Shown: in pieces, positions 40,841 to 50,792 of the stretch | Numbering within the stretch: position 1 is the stretch's first letter | Layout of the letters: every line of letters starts with the position of its first letter | From: Dehalococcoidia bacterium | GTDB taxonomy: Bacteria; Chloroflexota; Dehalococcoidia; Bin125 | Direction of reading: 5' to 3' | DNA length: 64,000 nt | Assembly: GCA_022825265.1 (NCBI GenBank) | Contig: JAJDXE010000004.1 | Span: 206,341 to 270,340, forward strand | Translations under genes and position numbers: made by a program | The notes under the pieces: generated by a model | What the model was told of the DNA's origin: nothing | The model's input: only the letters and a program-made list of their open reading frames with translations | The model's database searches: none

Positions 40841-41446
40841 TTATGCGCGGCTGCTGAGTGTCCGACTGATTGCCTCGTCGACCGATGCGAGGAATGCCTC
40901 GACGGTGTCATCGTTGTGCAGCACCAGGTCGGCCTTGGGCTCGCGCTCGGTCCAGTGGATCGCCGAGGCCATCCGCTGCTCCGCCTCGTCGCGAGTCAGG
41001 CTGTTCCGAGCCATCAGACGAGTGATCGCCGTCTCGTCCTCCGACGCCACCAACCAACCAGCGTCGCAGATTTCCATGTACGGACCCTCGAACAGGCGAA
41101 CCGCCTCGAACACGGCAATCGGAGCCGGATCGTCCTTCAACTCACGCAGCAAGCGCATGAATTCATCCTCAATATCGCCGATCGCCGTTCGCAGAGCAGC
41201 CAGCAAATCGGGCTTGCCAAACACGATGTCGCCCAGCGCCTTGCGGTCGATGTATCCGTTCTCACCGACTACCCCGTCGCCGAACTCGGCCACGATCCGG
41301 TCGAAGGCCGGCTTGCCCGGCTCATACATCGTGTGGACATGGCGGTCCGCGTCAATGTGTCTGGCGCCGTGAAAGTTAACCAGGTGTCGGCAAAGCACCG
41401 ACTTGCCGCAAGCAATGGAACCAGTGACGCCAAGGACGAAAGCCAT
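40841..41446 (-). CDS. dephospho-CoA kinase-like P-loop kinase
   Basis: FVLGVTGSIACGKSVLCRHL Walker A, HIDADRHVHTMYEPGKPAFDRIVAEFGDGVVGENGYIDRKALGDIVF. Confidence 0.85.
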   Translation of the reverse strand: MAFVLGVTGSIACGKSVLCRHLVNFHGARHIDADRHVHTMYEPGKPAFDRIVAEFGDGVVGENGYIDRKALGDIVFGKPDLLAALRTAIGDIEDEFMRLLRELKDDPAPIAVFEAVRLFEGPYMEICDAGWLVASEDETAITRLMARNSLTRDEAEQRMASAIHWTEREPKADLVLHNDDTVEAFLASVDEAISRTLSSRA

Positions 41447-41540
41447 GGGCACAGGTTACCCGCGACCTGCGTTTCCGAACTCGCAGCACGCCTACCCTGA
41501 TCGGTGAAGCGGTCGGTTCAGTGATGGTCTGAGGTTCAAG

Positions 41541-42128
41541 ATGCCCGAGCGATGTTCATGGCCCGGCGATGATCCAGACGAGATCGCATATCACGATCTC
41601 GATTGGGGCGTCCCGACCCGTGATGAATCAACCCTTTTTGAAGCCCTGACGCTCGAGGGCGCACAGGCTGGACTCTCGTGGCACACGATTCTGCTGCGGC
41701 GAGACGGATACCGGCGCGCATTCCTCGACTGGCATGTGGAAGCGGTCGCAGAGATCGACGAGGCAGGCGTCGAGGTATTGGTCCAGGACACCGGTATCAT
41801 CCGGCACCGAGGCAAAATCGAGTCGACGATCGCCAACGCACAGGCAACGCTGCTCTTGCGTGAGCAAGGATTCTCCCTTGCTGATGTGGTCTGGGCCTAT
41901 GCCGACCCCTCGAATGAACCACGCACCGACGTCCAGCCGCAGACCGCCGAGTCGCGAGCGATGTCGCGGGAACTCAAGCGTCGCGGCTTCCGCTTCGTCG
42001 GGCCGACGACGTGCTACGCCTTCATGCAGGCAGTCGGGATTGTCAACGACCATGCCGCCTCCTGTTTCCGCTTCCCGGAGATCGCCCGGATGCGCGATAG
42101 GCTGCTCAACGAACGGAGCAACACATGA
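41541..42128 (+). CDS. tag: DNA-3-methyladenine glycosylase I
   Basis: RCSWPGDDPDEIAYHDLDWGVPTRDESTLFEALTLEGAQAGLSWHTIL, GFRFVGPTTCYAFMQAVGIVNDH. Confidence 0.95.
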   Translation: MPERCSWPGDDPDEIAYHDLDWGVPTRDESTLFEALTLEGAQAGLSWHTILLRRDGYRRAFLDWHVEAVAEIDEAGVEVLVQDTGIIRHRGKIESTIANAQATLLLREQGFSLADVVWAYADPSNEPRTDVQPQTAESRAMSRELKRRGFRFVGPTTCYAFMQAVGIVNDHAASCFRFPEIARMRDRLLNERSNT

Positions 42129-42919
42129 CCTTCCAACATCTGCGCCTTGACATCTCCGACCAGATCGGCACGATCATGCTCGATCGGCCGGAGAAGTTGA
42201 ATGCGCTTTCTCGCGATCTGCACAATGAGATGGTCGCCGCGGCAAACCAACTGCAGGCCGATGACGACGTGCGCGTGGTCATCGTGACCGGTGCGGGTCG
42301 CGGTTTCTGCTCCGGCGCCGACCTGACTGCCCGTCCGCGCGACGACGCTCCCGACACACAGAACGATCGCATGGACGAGTTCGGCTGGGTCGGCCACCAG
42401 GCGCTCGCCTTCGGGCATCTGGACAAGCCGACGATCGCCGCCGTCAATGGCGTGGCCGCCGGCGCCGGCATGAGTCTGGCCCTCTCCTGCGACCTGCGCG
42501 TCGGCTCGGAGAAGTCACGATTCAAGGTCGTCTTCCTCGAGCGGTCGCTCAGCCCCGACGCCGGCATGACCTGGTTCCTGCCTCGCGTCGTCGGCTATCC
42601 CAAGGCGGTGGAGTTGGTCCAGACCAGCCGCTTTGTCGAGTCCGACGAGGCCCTGCAAATCGGACTGCTCAACCAGCGCGTGCCGCACGAGGAGCTGATG
42701 AACAGCGCTCGCGCCATGGCTCGAGAAATCGCCTTCTGGCCGCCACTCGCCTCCAGAGCCGCCAAGCGTGTCATGCAGCGCAACCTCAACGCGACGCTCG
42801 AAGAGGCGCTGCGCAACGAGATCACCGCGATCTCGCACGCGACGCGCTCAGAACACGACGTCCGCGAAGCGCAGGCCTCGTTCGTCGAGAAGCGGCCGCC
42901 GGTCTTCACCGGCGAGTAA
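42125..42919 (+). CDS. enoyl-CoA hydratase/isomerase family protein
   Basis: GTIMLDRPEKLNALSRDL, VTGAGRGFCSGADL, PTIAAVNGVAAGAGMSLALSCDLRV. Confidence 0.95.
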   Translation: MTFQHLRLDISDQIGTIMLDRPEKLNALSRDLHNEMVAAANQLQADDDVRVVIVTGAGRGFCSGADLTARPRDDAPDTQNDRMDEFGWVGHQALAFGHLDKPTIAAVNGVAAGAGMSLALSCDLRVGSEKSRFKVVFLERSLSPDAGMTWFLPRVVGYPKAVELVQTSRFVESDEALQIGLLNQRVPHEELMNSARAMAREIAFWPPLASRAAKRVMQRNLNATLEEALRNEITAISHATRSEHDVREAQASFVEKRPPVFTGE

Positions 42920-42930
42920 CAGAGGTCGCC

Positions 42931-43425
42931 ATGTCCGAGGTGAGCATCCGCGAGGCTGTGCCCGAAGACGCTCAGACGATCCTTGATTTCATCGTCGGAC
43001 TGGCCGAGTTCGAAAACGAGCCACGCTCCACCGTCGAAGCGACCGTCGAGAGCATCCGTCGAGACGGCTTCGGCGACAAGAGGATGTTCGAGACCCTGAT
43101 CGCCGAGCGCAACGACACGCCCGTCGGCATGGCCCTTTTCTTCGCGCACTACTCCACCTGGACCGGCACGCCCGCGCTCTACCTGGAAGATCTCTTCGTG
43201 ATCCCCGAAGCGCGAGGCACCGGCGCAGGATTCGCCCTGATGCAGGCGCTGGCTGAGATCGCGAATGAGCGTGGGTGGAAGCGCCTCGACCTCTCCGTCC
43301 TCGACTGGAACCCGGCCCGTCGGTTCTATCAGCAACTCGGCATGGAGCACGAGTCCGAATGGTTGCTCTATCGGCTCGACGAAGACGGGATCGCGCGGTT
43401 GGCCCGAGCGGGTCGAGATGGCTGA
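42931..43425 (+). CDS. GNAT family N-acetyltransferase
   Basis: IREAVPEDAQTILDFIVGLAEFE...YLEDLFVIPEARGTGAGFALMQALAEIANERGWKRLDLSVLDWNPARRFYQQLGMEHE. Confidence 0.93.
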   Translation: MSEVSIREAVPEDAQTILDFIVGLAEFENEPRSTVEATVESIRRDGFGDKRMFETLIAERNDTPVGMALFFAHYSTWTGTPALYLEDLFVIPEARGTGAGFALMQALAEIANERGWKRLDLSVLDWNPARRFYQQLGMEHESEWLLYRLDEDGIARLARAGRDG

Positions 43426-44617
43426 GCTCAAGGTCTACGGCGCGCCCTGGTGCCCGGATTGCCGGCGTTCCAAGGCCTTTCTCAGCGAGCACCGGATCAG
43501 CTACGACTGGATCGACATCGATCAGGACGCCGACGCGCTCGCCTACGTCGAGGAACTGCAGAACGGTGGGCGGTCGATCCCGACCGTGATTCTTCCCGAC
43601 GGGGGCATGTTGATCGAACCGAGCGATGAGGAACTGGCCCAGGCCTTGGGCATCCAGGTCCGGCCACTGCGCCAGTTCTACGACCTCGCCGTTGTCGGCG
43701 GCGGACCAGCCGGATTGGCCGCGTCGATCTACGCCGCCCGCGAGGGCATCGACACCGTTGTGATCGAACGCTCGGCGCTTGGCGGCCAGGCCGGCCTGAC
43801 CAACCGGATCGATAACTATCCCGGGTTCCCCGACGGCATCGATGGCGACGACCTCATGTCAAGATTCGTCGCACAGGCCCGACGCTTCGGCGTAGAACTC
43901 TTGTCGGCGGTCGGCGCGACGGAACTGACTGCAGGCACTGATGTAGAAGCCACCCTGTCCAGCGGCGATCGCCTCGCCGCCCACGCCGCCATCCTCACCC
44001 CGGGCAGCACCTATCGACGCCTCGGCGTGCCCGGCGAGGACGATCTGATCGGAACCTCGGTCCACTTCTGTTCCACCTGCGACGGGCCGTTCTACGCAGG
44101 AGCCAGGCAACTCGCCGTGATCGGTGGCGGCAATTCGGCCCTTGAAGAAAGTCTGTATCTGACCCAGTTCGCCGAGCAGGTGCATATCATCTACCGCGGC
44201 GACCAGCTCTCGGGATCGGCGGCGCTCCAGGACAAAGTCCGCTCGCACTCGAGGATTCATCTCTCGCCAAACACCTCGGTCAGCTCGATGCAGAGCAACG
44301 GCAAGCTCTCAAGCCTGACCCTCCAGTCGCCCAATGGCGACTCGCAAACCAGCCCGGACGGTGTTTTCGTCTTCATCGGCTTGCAGCCCAATACCGACTT
44401 CCTCCGCGGCGTCGTCAACCTGGACCAGCGCGGCTTCATCCTGACCGACGAGCGCTTTCAGACCAGTATCGATTCAATCTATGCCGCCGGCGACGCCCGA
44501 GCCGGCTCAACCAAGCAGCTTGGAGCCGCAGTCGGCGAGGGCATCACTGCTCTGATGATGACCCGCGAATACCTCCGCGCCCACCAACATATCCGCACGC
44601 CGTCGACCGACGAATAG
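43418..44617 (+). CDS. glutaredoxin-thioredoxin reductase fusion (FAD-dependent)
   Basis: N-terminal VYGAPWCPDCRRSKAFL (Grx CPDC) then LAVVGGGPAGLAASIYAAREG, CSTCDGPFYAG, AVIGGGNSALEESLYLT, YAAGDARAGSTKQLGAAVGEG. Confidence 0.93.
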   Translation: MAELKVYGAPWCPDCRRSKAFLSEHRISYDWIDIDQDADALAYVEELQNGGRSIPTVILPDGGMLIEPSDEELAQALGIQVRPLRQFYDLAVVGGGPAGLAASIYAAREGIDTVVIERSALGGQAGLTNRIDNYPGFPDGIDGDDLMSRFVAQARRFGVELLSAVGATELTAGTDVEATLSSGDRLAAHAAILTPGSTYRRLGVPGEDDLIGTSVHFCSTCDGPFYAGARQLAVIGGGNSALEESLYLTQFAEQVHIIYRGDQLSGSAALQDKVRSHSRIHLSPNTSVSSMQSNGKLSSLTLQSPNGDSQTSPDGVFVFIGLQPNTDFLRGVVNLDQRGFILTDERFQTSIDSIYAAGDARAGSTKQLGAAVGEGITALMMTREYLRAHQHIRTPSTDE

Positions 44618-44620
44618 GCC

Positions 44621-45955
44621 CTAGCGTCCGCCTCCGGCCGGAGGCGTATCAACCAGCGTGCCGTTTGCGACAAACTCGTCGATCTCCTCGGGGGAGAAGC
44701 CAAGCTCCTCGCAGATCTGACGATTGTCGCCGCCCAGAGCCGGCGCGGGACGCATCTCGGCCGGACCCTGTTCGCTGAAGTGGATCGGGAAGCCGCCGTA
44801 TTCGTAGACGCCCACACCGGGTTGCTCCCACTCGACGATGAAGCCGCGGTCGCGCAAGTGCTCGGACTCAACCAGGTCGCCGTTGGTCATGACCGGCAAC
44901 GCCGTGATCTCGGCCGCCTGCAGGTGCTCCGCCAACTTAAAGCGATCTTGATCTCGCGTCCATTCGCTGATCAGTTCGTCAATCTCGTCGTGATACTCGA
45001 AGCGTCCCGAGAGCGTTGTGAAACGCGCATCCTCGAAGCGTTCGTCCCTCACAACCTGGCAGAATCGCGACCAGGCATCATCGTCTTCGATCGTGATTGC
45101 GATCCACATGTCCATCGACTCGCGGGCGTCGGGACGTTCGTCTCGGCAGCGATAGACGCCCTGAGGCGCGCAACTCCGTGACCGGTTGCCGCGCGTTGGC
45201 GCCTGACCCTGCACGGACGTCTCCAGGAGTAGGTCGCCCTGGACGGCCGCGTAGGTTTGCAACTGCGAGAGGTCGACGAAGCAACCACGGCCGGTCTCCT
45301 CGCGCTCCCAGAGCGCGGTCAGCACCGCGAACGCACCGTGCAGACCACCGATCGGGTCGGGAAACGCATGGCCCATCTTCATCGGTCCGCCCTCGGCGTA
45401 GCCGGTCACAGACGCGCCGCCCGCGTGCGCTTCGAGCACCGGCCCGTATGAGACTCGTTGTCGGAATGGTCCTGTATGCCCATATCCGGTGCATGAAGCG
45501 GAGATGATCCGCGAATTCCACTGGCTGACCGTCTCGTAGTCGATCCCCAGACTCTTCGACCCGCGCGGACTGAAGTTGTCGACGATCACGTCCGACTCTT
45601 CGACCAGACGCCGCCAGATGCGCTTGCCCGACTCGGACTTCAGGTCGGCACAGAGGCCGCGCTTGTTGCGATTGTGCTTGTTGAAGATCCCCGCCCGATT
45701 CCATGGCTCAGGCTCCGGCTCGCCCTCGGGGAAGACCGATGCGCGCAGGGTCGGTTCGACCGCCTCGCCTCGCCGCCAGTCGTCAAGTGCTGCGCGCAGC
45801 GCCGGATCCTCAGGCAGATGACCGCCGCGAGAGTTGTCCTGTTCCAGTTTGATCACGTCCGCGCCCAGATCACCGAGTGTCCGGCCGACCAGCGGTCCGG
45901 CCCAGGCATAACCAAACTCAACCACGCGGATGCCGGAGAGCATGCTCTCAGTCAT
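44621..45955 (-). CDS. CaiB/BaiF CoA-transferase family protein
   Basis: GIRVVEFGYAWAGPLVGRTLGDLGADVIKLEQ, NRNKRGLCADLKSESGKRIWRRLVEESDVIVDNFSPRGSKSLGIDYE. Confidence 0.95.
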   Translation of the reverse strand: MTESMLSGIRVVEFGYAWAGPLVGRTLGDLGADVIKLEQDNSRGGHLPEDPALRAALDDWRRGEAVEPTLRASVFPEGEPEPEPWNRAGIFNKHNRNKRGLCADLKSESGKRIWRRLVEESDVIVDNFSPRGSKSLGIDYETVSQWNSRIISASCTGYGHTGPFRQRVSYGPVLEAHAGGASVTGYAEGGPMKMGHAFPDPIGGLHGAFAVLTALWEREETGRGCFVDLSQLQTYAAVQGDLLLETSVQGQAPTRGNRSRSCAPQGVYRCRDERPDARESMDMWIAITIEDDDAWSRFCQVVRDERFEDARFTTLSGRFEYHDEIDELISEWTRDQDRFKLAEHLQAAEITALPVMTNGDLVESEHLRDRGFIVEWEQPGVGVYEYGGFPIHFSEQGPAEMRPAPALGGDNRQICEELGFSPEEIDEFVANGTLVDTPPAGGGR

Positions 45956-47159
45956 CACCCGCTCCACTCAGTCCGATCACGCCCGCATCGGCAAGCGAAG
46001 CAATCTCACCGTTCCCGAGTCCCGCGTCCCACAGGACATCGCGCGTGTCCGCGCCAAGCTCTGGCGCCGCCCGAAAGCTGTCGGGCGAGGACGGAAGCTC
46101 GAACGGCATGCCGGGCATCTTGACGCCTTCGCCGAGCGGCTCCGGATAGGCCCAGAACGCGCGGGCTTGCAGCTGCTCATCTTCGAGCACCTCGTCCATC
46201 GACAGGACGGCGCTCGCAGGGACGTGGAAGCCCTGCAGATGCTCGACCACTTCGGTCCGCGTGCGGGCCATCAGGAAGGGCGCGAATCTGCCGTCGATCT
46301 CCTCGGCGACATCAAAGCGGAGTCCGGCCGTGGCGAATCGCGGGTCGTCGGCCATCTCGGGTAGTTCGAGCGCAACGCAGAGATTGACCCATTGCGCCTG
46401 TGTCGGCGCGGCGATGCAGACCCAGCCGTCGCCGACCTGCATCAGCGAGACGGGATGATGCGCCTCGGCGTGGCGGTTGTTGGCGCGATGCTTGATCCGC
46501 CCCTGGTGCGACCACATCACCAGACTCCACTGGTGGGCCGATGCCATCACCTCCATCGCCCCGACATCGACCAACTGACCGCGCCCAGTTGCGCGTCGAG
46601 CATGCAGCGCCGCCATCGCGCCGATCGCGGCGGCGATCCCCGCGACATACGACGCCCACGGCCCGGCGCCCTGGAGCGGCTCTCGCAAGGGATCGCCGGT
46701 GATGTAGAGGTAGCCACCGGCTGCCCAATCGGTGAGGTCGGATGATCGCCAGCCAGCCCAAGGTCCGTTCAAGCCGTACGACGTTGCCGAGACGTGGATC
46801 AGCGACGGACGTGCCGCTCGCGCTTGTTGGTCGAACGTCAACGCCTCTGACGCTGGCAACGTCGTGATCACGATGTCCGCATGGTCAAGGAGCCTGTCCA
46901 GAGCTTCCCAACCCGCCCACGACGACCAGTCCAGGGCAACCCCGCGCTTCCAGGCCGAGAGGTATTCAAACGCCGCGCTGCGCATCGGGTCGGAGATCGT
47001 GAGCAGCGGAGGCCGTGATCGGAGCACCGAGCCGCTCGTGGGCTCGACCAACGTCACCTCCGCTCCGGCGGTGGCCAGCAGCCGGGCGGCGTAAGCCCCG
47101 GAGACGTTGTCGCTCAGATCGAGCACGCGCAGGCCGGACATACCACTCATGTCCGCCAT
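45948..47159 (-). CDS. CaiB/BaiF CoA-transferase family protein
   Basis: GLRVLDLSDNVSGAYAARLLATAGAEVTLVEP, GRGQLVDVGAMEVMAS. Confidence 0.93.
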   Translation of the reverse strand: MADMSGMSGLRVLDLSDNVSGAYAARLLATAGAEVTLVEPTSGSVLRSRPPLLTISDPMRSAAFEYLSAWKRGVALDWSSWAGWEALDRLLDHADIVITTLPASEALTFDQQARAARPSLIHVSATSYGLNGPWAGWRSSDLTDWAAGGYLYITGDPLREPLQGAGPWASYVAGIAAAIGAMAALHARRATGRGQLVDVGAMEVMASAHQWSLVMWSHQGRIKHRANNRHAEAHHPVSLMQVGDGWVCIAAPTQAQWVNLCVALELPEMADDPRFATAGLRFDVAEEIDGRFAPFLMARTRTEVVEHLQGFHVPASAVLSMDEVLEDEQLQARAFWAYPEPLGEGVKMPGMPFELPSSPDSFRAAPELGADTRDVLWDAGLGNGEIASLADAGVIGLSGAGDD

Positions 47160-47162
47160 ACG

Positions 47163-48044
47163 TTAGACCTTCGCCAGGGGCACGACGCCTTCGTAGACGC
47201 CGGGAGCCCAATCGCCGTTCGGACCGATCGCCTGGTCAATCATCACCGGCGCGAGCTCCTTGGCCGCGGCATACAGCTCGCGCACGTCGTGAAACGATCC
47301 GAACGATTCGGCCCGCAAGCCCGGTCGCCAGACGACGGTCGGCACAATCGAGCCGAACTGGTCGATCTCCGCCTTGGTTCGTTCCTGTACGGCGATCTCC
47401 ATCGAGCGGGCGAGCAGGTCGACCAGGCCTCGCGGCTCGTAGGGCGACGGCTGCACGCCGAGGTCGACCGCGATGGTGTGCGTCGCCCCCTGCAAGATGG
47501 CGGTTTCGAGGTCGAGGCCAGATGACAGGCCGCCATCGACGCACCAGTCGCCGTCTAGGCGCACCGGTGGGAACAAGCCGGGAAGCGCGATCGACGCCAT
47601 TACGGCTGCGAGGAGTTGTCCTCTGGAGAAGATCCGCTTGCTACCGCTCGAGAGGCTCGTCGTGACGATGTACAGGGGAATCTCCGACGCCGTGATCTCG
47701 TCGATTGTCACGTGCTGTTTGAACAGGTCGCGCAGGAACCGGTTTGAGTAGACCGACGTGCCTCGGGTCAGCAGATTGCGCGTGATTCGCAAGATGTTTC
47801 GGTGCCAGAGCCGGGTGTCGCGAAGCTCGATCCAGAGTTCGGCCAGTCCCTTGATGTTGTGCGGGTGAAAGGCGAGAAACGCCCCGTTGACTGCACCAAC
47901 CGAGGCGCCAACGATCAGATCCGGGTGAATATCGCGGCGGATCAACTCCTCGATGAACGGCACCTGCACGATCCCCGATGCTCCGCCGCCGCTCAGCACC
48001 AGCGCCAGTCGGCGCTCTTCAAACGTGCTCAGTTGGGCTGTCAT
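47163..48044 (-). CDS. patatin-like phospholipase
   Basis: LALVLSGGGASGIVQVPFIEELIRRDIHPDLIVGASVGAVNGAFLA (GxSxG), DGGLSSGLDLETAILQG. Confidence 0.93.
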   Translation of the reverse strand: MTAQLSTFEERRLALVLSGGGASGIVQVPFIEELIRRDIHPDLIVGASVGAVNGAFLAFHPHNIKGLAELWIELRDTRLWHRNILRITRNLLTRGTSVYSNRFLRDLFKQHVTIDEITASEIPLYIVTTSLSSGSKRIFSRGQLLAAVMASIALPGLFPPVRLDGDWCVDGGLSSGLDLETAILQGATHTIAVDLGVQPSPYEPRGLVDLLARSMEIAVQERTKAEIDQFGSIVPTVVWRPGLRAESFGSFHDVRELYAAAKELAPVMIDQAIGPNGDWAPGVYEGVVPLAKV

Positions 48045-48148
48045 CAGTGCCGCTCTCCGTCTCGGTCACTGTTGACGTTTCGAGCTTCGCTCGTCAAGTG
48101 GTCGCGTCAGAATCGACCATGATTGAAATCGAGACTTCAGGCCTGTGA

Positions 48149-48580
48149 CTACTGCGGACGGCGGTCGGGAACGATCTCGGTCAGGATGCCGCCGGCCGTC
48201 TTGGGATGGAAGAACGACGCCGTGATCTCTTCGATTGGCCCGCCGAAGTCGATGTAGTTCAGTCCTCGTTCCATGAACAGCTTGGTATCGCCGACCACGT
48301 CGGTCGAGCCGTAGCCGAGATGGTGCAGTCCCGGACCACGACGTTCGAGATACTTGCCGATCCCGCTCTGGTTGTCCTCGGGCAGCAGGATTTCGATGCG
48401 CGTCTCGCCCAAGTTGACTTTGACGAAGAAGATCTTGGTTCGCTCTGGCGCGAAGTAGCCACCCTTGGGATAGGGCGTGCGATCGGTGTCGCGCTCGAGA
48501 CCGAGCTGATCGACGAGGATTTCCAGGGATTCTTCCAGCGTGTGGGCGACGATGCCCACGTGATCGAGATACGTAATCAT
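48149..48580 (-). CDS. VOC family protein (methylmalonyl-CoA epimerase-like)
   Basis: YLDHVGIVAHTLEESLEILVDQLGLE...IEILLPEDNQSGIGKYLERRGPGLHHLGYG...FFHPKTAGGILTEIVP. Confidence 0.88.
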   Translation of the reverse strand: MITYLDHVGIVAHTLEESLEILVDQLGLERDTDRTPYPKGGYFAPERTKIFFVKVNLGETRIEILLPEDNQSGIGKYLERRGPGLHHLGYGSTDVVGDTKLFMERGLNYIDFGGPIEEITASFFHPKTAGGILTEIVPDRRPQ

Positions 48581-48626
48581 GCTCGCCCCCAAACGTGCGT
48601 GTTGTCGGCGTCAAGATAGAGGACGG

Positions 48627-49997
48627 TCACTGCAGCCGACGCAGCGTCGGCGAGAAGGTGCTGAACAACGCCAACACGCCTACCAGGATTACGGCCACGG
48701 CAAACACCGCCAGTCGGATGCCAACCAGTTCGGCGGCAATGCCGAGCACGAAGACGCCGCCCTGCATGAGCGCAAACTGCATCATCAAGACCGACATCGC
48801 GCGTCCGCGGTAAGCCGGTTCGGCCTGTTCCTGGATTAGCGCGGATCCCATCGCCATCCGACCGGATTGGCCGATGCCCATCAGGATCATGATCGGCAGG
48901 CTGAGCCAGATCCAGGGCGAGATCGCGATCGCCAGCGTTGCTCCGCCGACGAACAGGCCCATCAGGATCAGCAGTTTGCCTCGACCGCTGCGGCGCAGGG
49001 AGGCGATGATCAGCGCGGCCAGGAACGCTCCGATCGCCGAGAACGTCATGAACAGAGCCGCCAGGGCGGGGCCGGCGTCGAACGCGTCCTGGACGAATCC
49101 GGGCAGCAGACCCTGGAACGGCGTTCCGAGCACCGAAATGCAGAACGAGAGGAAGAGGATCATGCGCAATGCGCGGTGCCGGGCGATGTAGCGGAATCCA
49201 TCCGCAATGTCGCGGAACGCTTCGCGCACGCCGCCGCGACTGCGACCGGCCTGGGCCGCGACGGAAGGAACCGGGAACATCGTCACGATCGCGAGCGCAT
49301 AGCAACCGGCCATCGCGTAGAAGGTCACACCGGCCCCGGCGGTGGCGAGCAATGCACCGCCGATCAGCGGCGCTGCGAACTGCATGATGTTCATTGCTGC
49401 GGTGTTGAGCGCGACGCCGTTCATGATCCGCTCTTTGGACACGATCTCCGAGACCATCGCCTGCCGCGCGGGAACCATCAACGCGACCAGCACACCCTGT
49501 GAGACTGCCGAGATCAGCAGATGCCAGAACTCGAGAATGCCGAGGATCGCCAGCGTGCCGATCACAAACGCATTGGCGAAGCCAACCAGTTGGAAGACCT
49601 GCGTGACTGCCTTCTTGGGAAACCGATCGGCGAGGACGCCGCCGTACGGTCCCAACAGGAACTGCACGACCCCGCTGACCAACGCCACCAGTCCGACGGC
49701 GGCATATGACTCGGTCAGCTCGTAAACGAGAAACGTGCGGACAAACATCTGGCCGATCGCCGAGTACATCTGGCCAAGCGTCGAGACGAAGAACCAGCGG
49801 AAGGCAGGCTCGCGGAACGACTCGAAGGTCCGAACCCGGCGGCCGAACACTCGCAACGGCGGCTCAGCCGTCGGTGACGGACGCAGACCGTTGCCGGTTG
49901 GCGCCTTGGTTAATCCGTTGGGCTGGTCGGCAGAAGCGTAGGCGTGCTGTCCCGCAGGCCGGACGACGACGGAAGTCGACGGCGGCCTAGCCGCCAT
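48627..49997 (-). CDS. MFS transporter (enterobactin exporter EntS-like family)
   Basis: FRWFFVSTLGQMYSAIGQMFVRTFLVYELTESYAAVGLVALVSGVVQFLLGPYGGVLADRFPKK. Confidence 0.92.
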   Translation of the reverse strand: MAARPPSTSVVVRPAGQHAYASADQPNGLTKAPTGNGLRPSPTAEPPLRVFGRRVRTFESFREPAFRWFFVSTLGQMYSAIGQMFVRTFLVYELTESYAAVGLVALVSGVVQFLLGPYGGVLADRFPKKAVTQVFQLVGFANAFVIGTLAILGILEFWHLLISAVSQGVLVALMVPARQAMVSEIVSKERIMNGVALNTAAMNIMQFAAPLIGGALLATAGAGVTFYAMAGCYALAIVTMFPVPSVAAQAGRSRGGVREAFRDIADGFRYIARHRALRMILFLSFCISVLGTPFQGLLPGFVQDAFDAGPALAALFMTFSAIGAFLAALIIASLRRSGRGKLLILMGLFVGGATLAIAISPWIWLSLPIMILMGIGQSGRMAMGSALIQEQAEPAYRGRAMSVLMMQFALMQGGVFVLGIAAELVGIRLAVFAVAVILVGVLALFSTFSPTLRRLQ

Positions 49998-50778
49998 AGT
50001 GCCAGCCGGTATAGAGCGAGGTCAGCGGGCCCTCATCGATCGGCAGCGCGTCGCCGTCGAACACCCCGCAGAGCGCCAGGACGTGCTCGCCGATCGGGAT
50101 GAACTGCTGCGCCTCGGCGGCGACCCAGGCCAGGGAATCCTCGAGCACCGGCGCGCCGCCTTCAAGCTCAGGATGTTCGAGCTGCACGTGGCCCACACCA
50201 CGCATCTTGTCGGGAGCGGCGAACTCGGCGGAACGGCCTTCGATCTTGGATGGATCGCTGGGTTGCAGGAAGCGGGCGGCCAGGTCCATCCCGGATTCGG
50301 GTAGCAGGCTGACCGTGAGTTGGCGGGTCTCACGAAGGTTGCGCAGAGAAGTGGCGTCACGCTCGAAGGAGATGCAGAGAATCCGAGGCTTGAACGACAC
50401 CTGCATGACCCAGTCGGCGACCATCGCGTTCGGTTTGCCCTCAGGCGTAACCGTGCCGATGACGTAAATCCCATAGGGCAGATGTTGGAGGGCGGAGCGA
50501 ATGCGCGCGTCCTGTCTTCGTTCGCGAGGAGTCAATGCCCGCCCGCGTTCCTGTGGTTCGTACTCAATCTCAACCGTTGGCGTGTCCGCGCCCAGCAGCA
50601 AGTCGATCGCCGCGTTCAACTCCAGCATCCGCATCCCGGCGGCATCGTCTTCCGGATTGGCGTCGGGGTGATAGATCCGGGCCAGGCGGCGATAGCGATC
50701 GCGGATGGTATCGCGATCCGCCTCCGGCCCCACGCCCAGGAGTTCAGCGGCGTCCGTAACTGTGCTGGGAATCGGCAT
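49987..50778 (-). CDS. J-domain - flavin reductase-like domain fusion protein
   Basis: N-term DAAELLGVGPEADRDTIRDRYRRLARIYHPDANPED (J-domain with HPD), then LPYGIYVIGTVTPEGKPNAMVADWVMQVSFKPRILCISFERDATSLRNLRETRQLTVSLLP (flavin reductase-like). Confidence 0.87.
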   Translation of the reverse strand: MPIPSTVTDAAELLGVGPEADRDTIRDRYRRLARIYHPDANPEDDAAGMRMLELNAAIDLLLGADTPTVEIEYEPQERGRALTPRERRQDARIRSALQHLPYGIYVIGTVTPEGKPNAMVADWVMQVSFKPRILCISFERDATSLRNLRETRQLTVSLLPESGMDLAARFLQPSDPSKIEGRSAEFAAPDKMRGVGHVQLEHPELEGGAPVLEDSLAWVAAEAQQFIPIGEHVLALCGVFDGDALPIDEGPLTSLYTGWHYGG

Positions 50779-50792
50779 CGTTCTTCCTGCCC

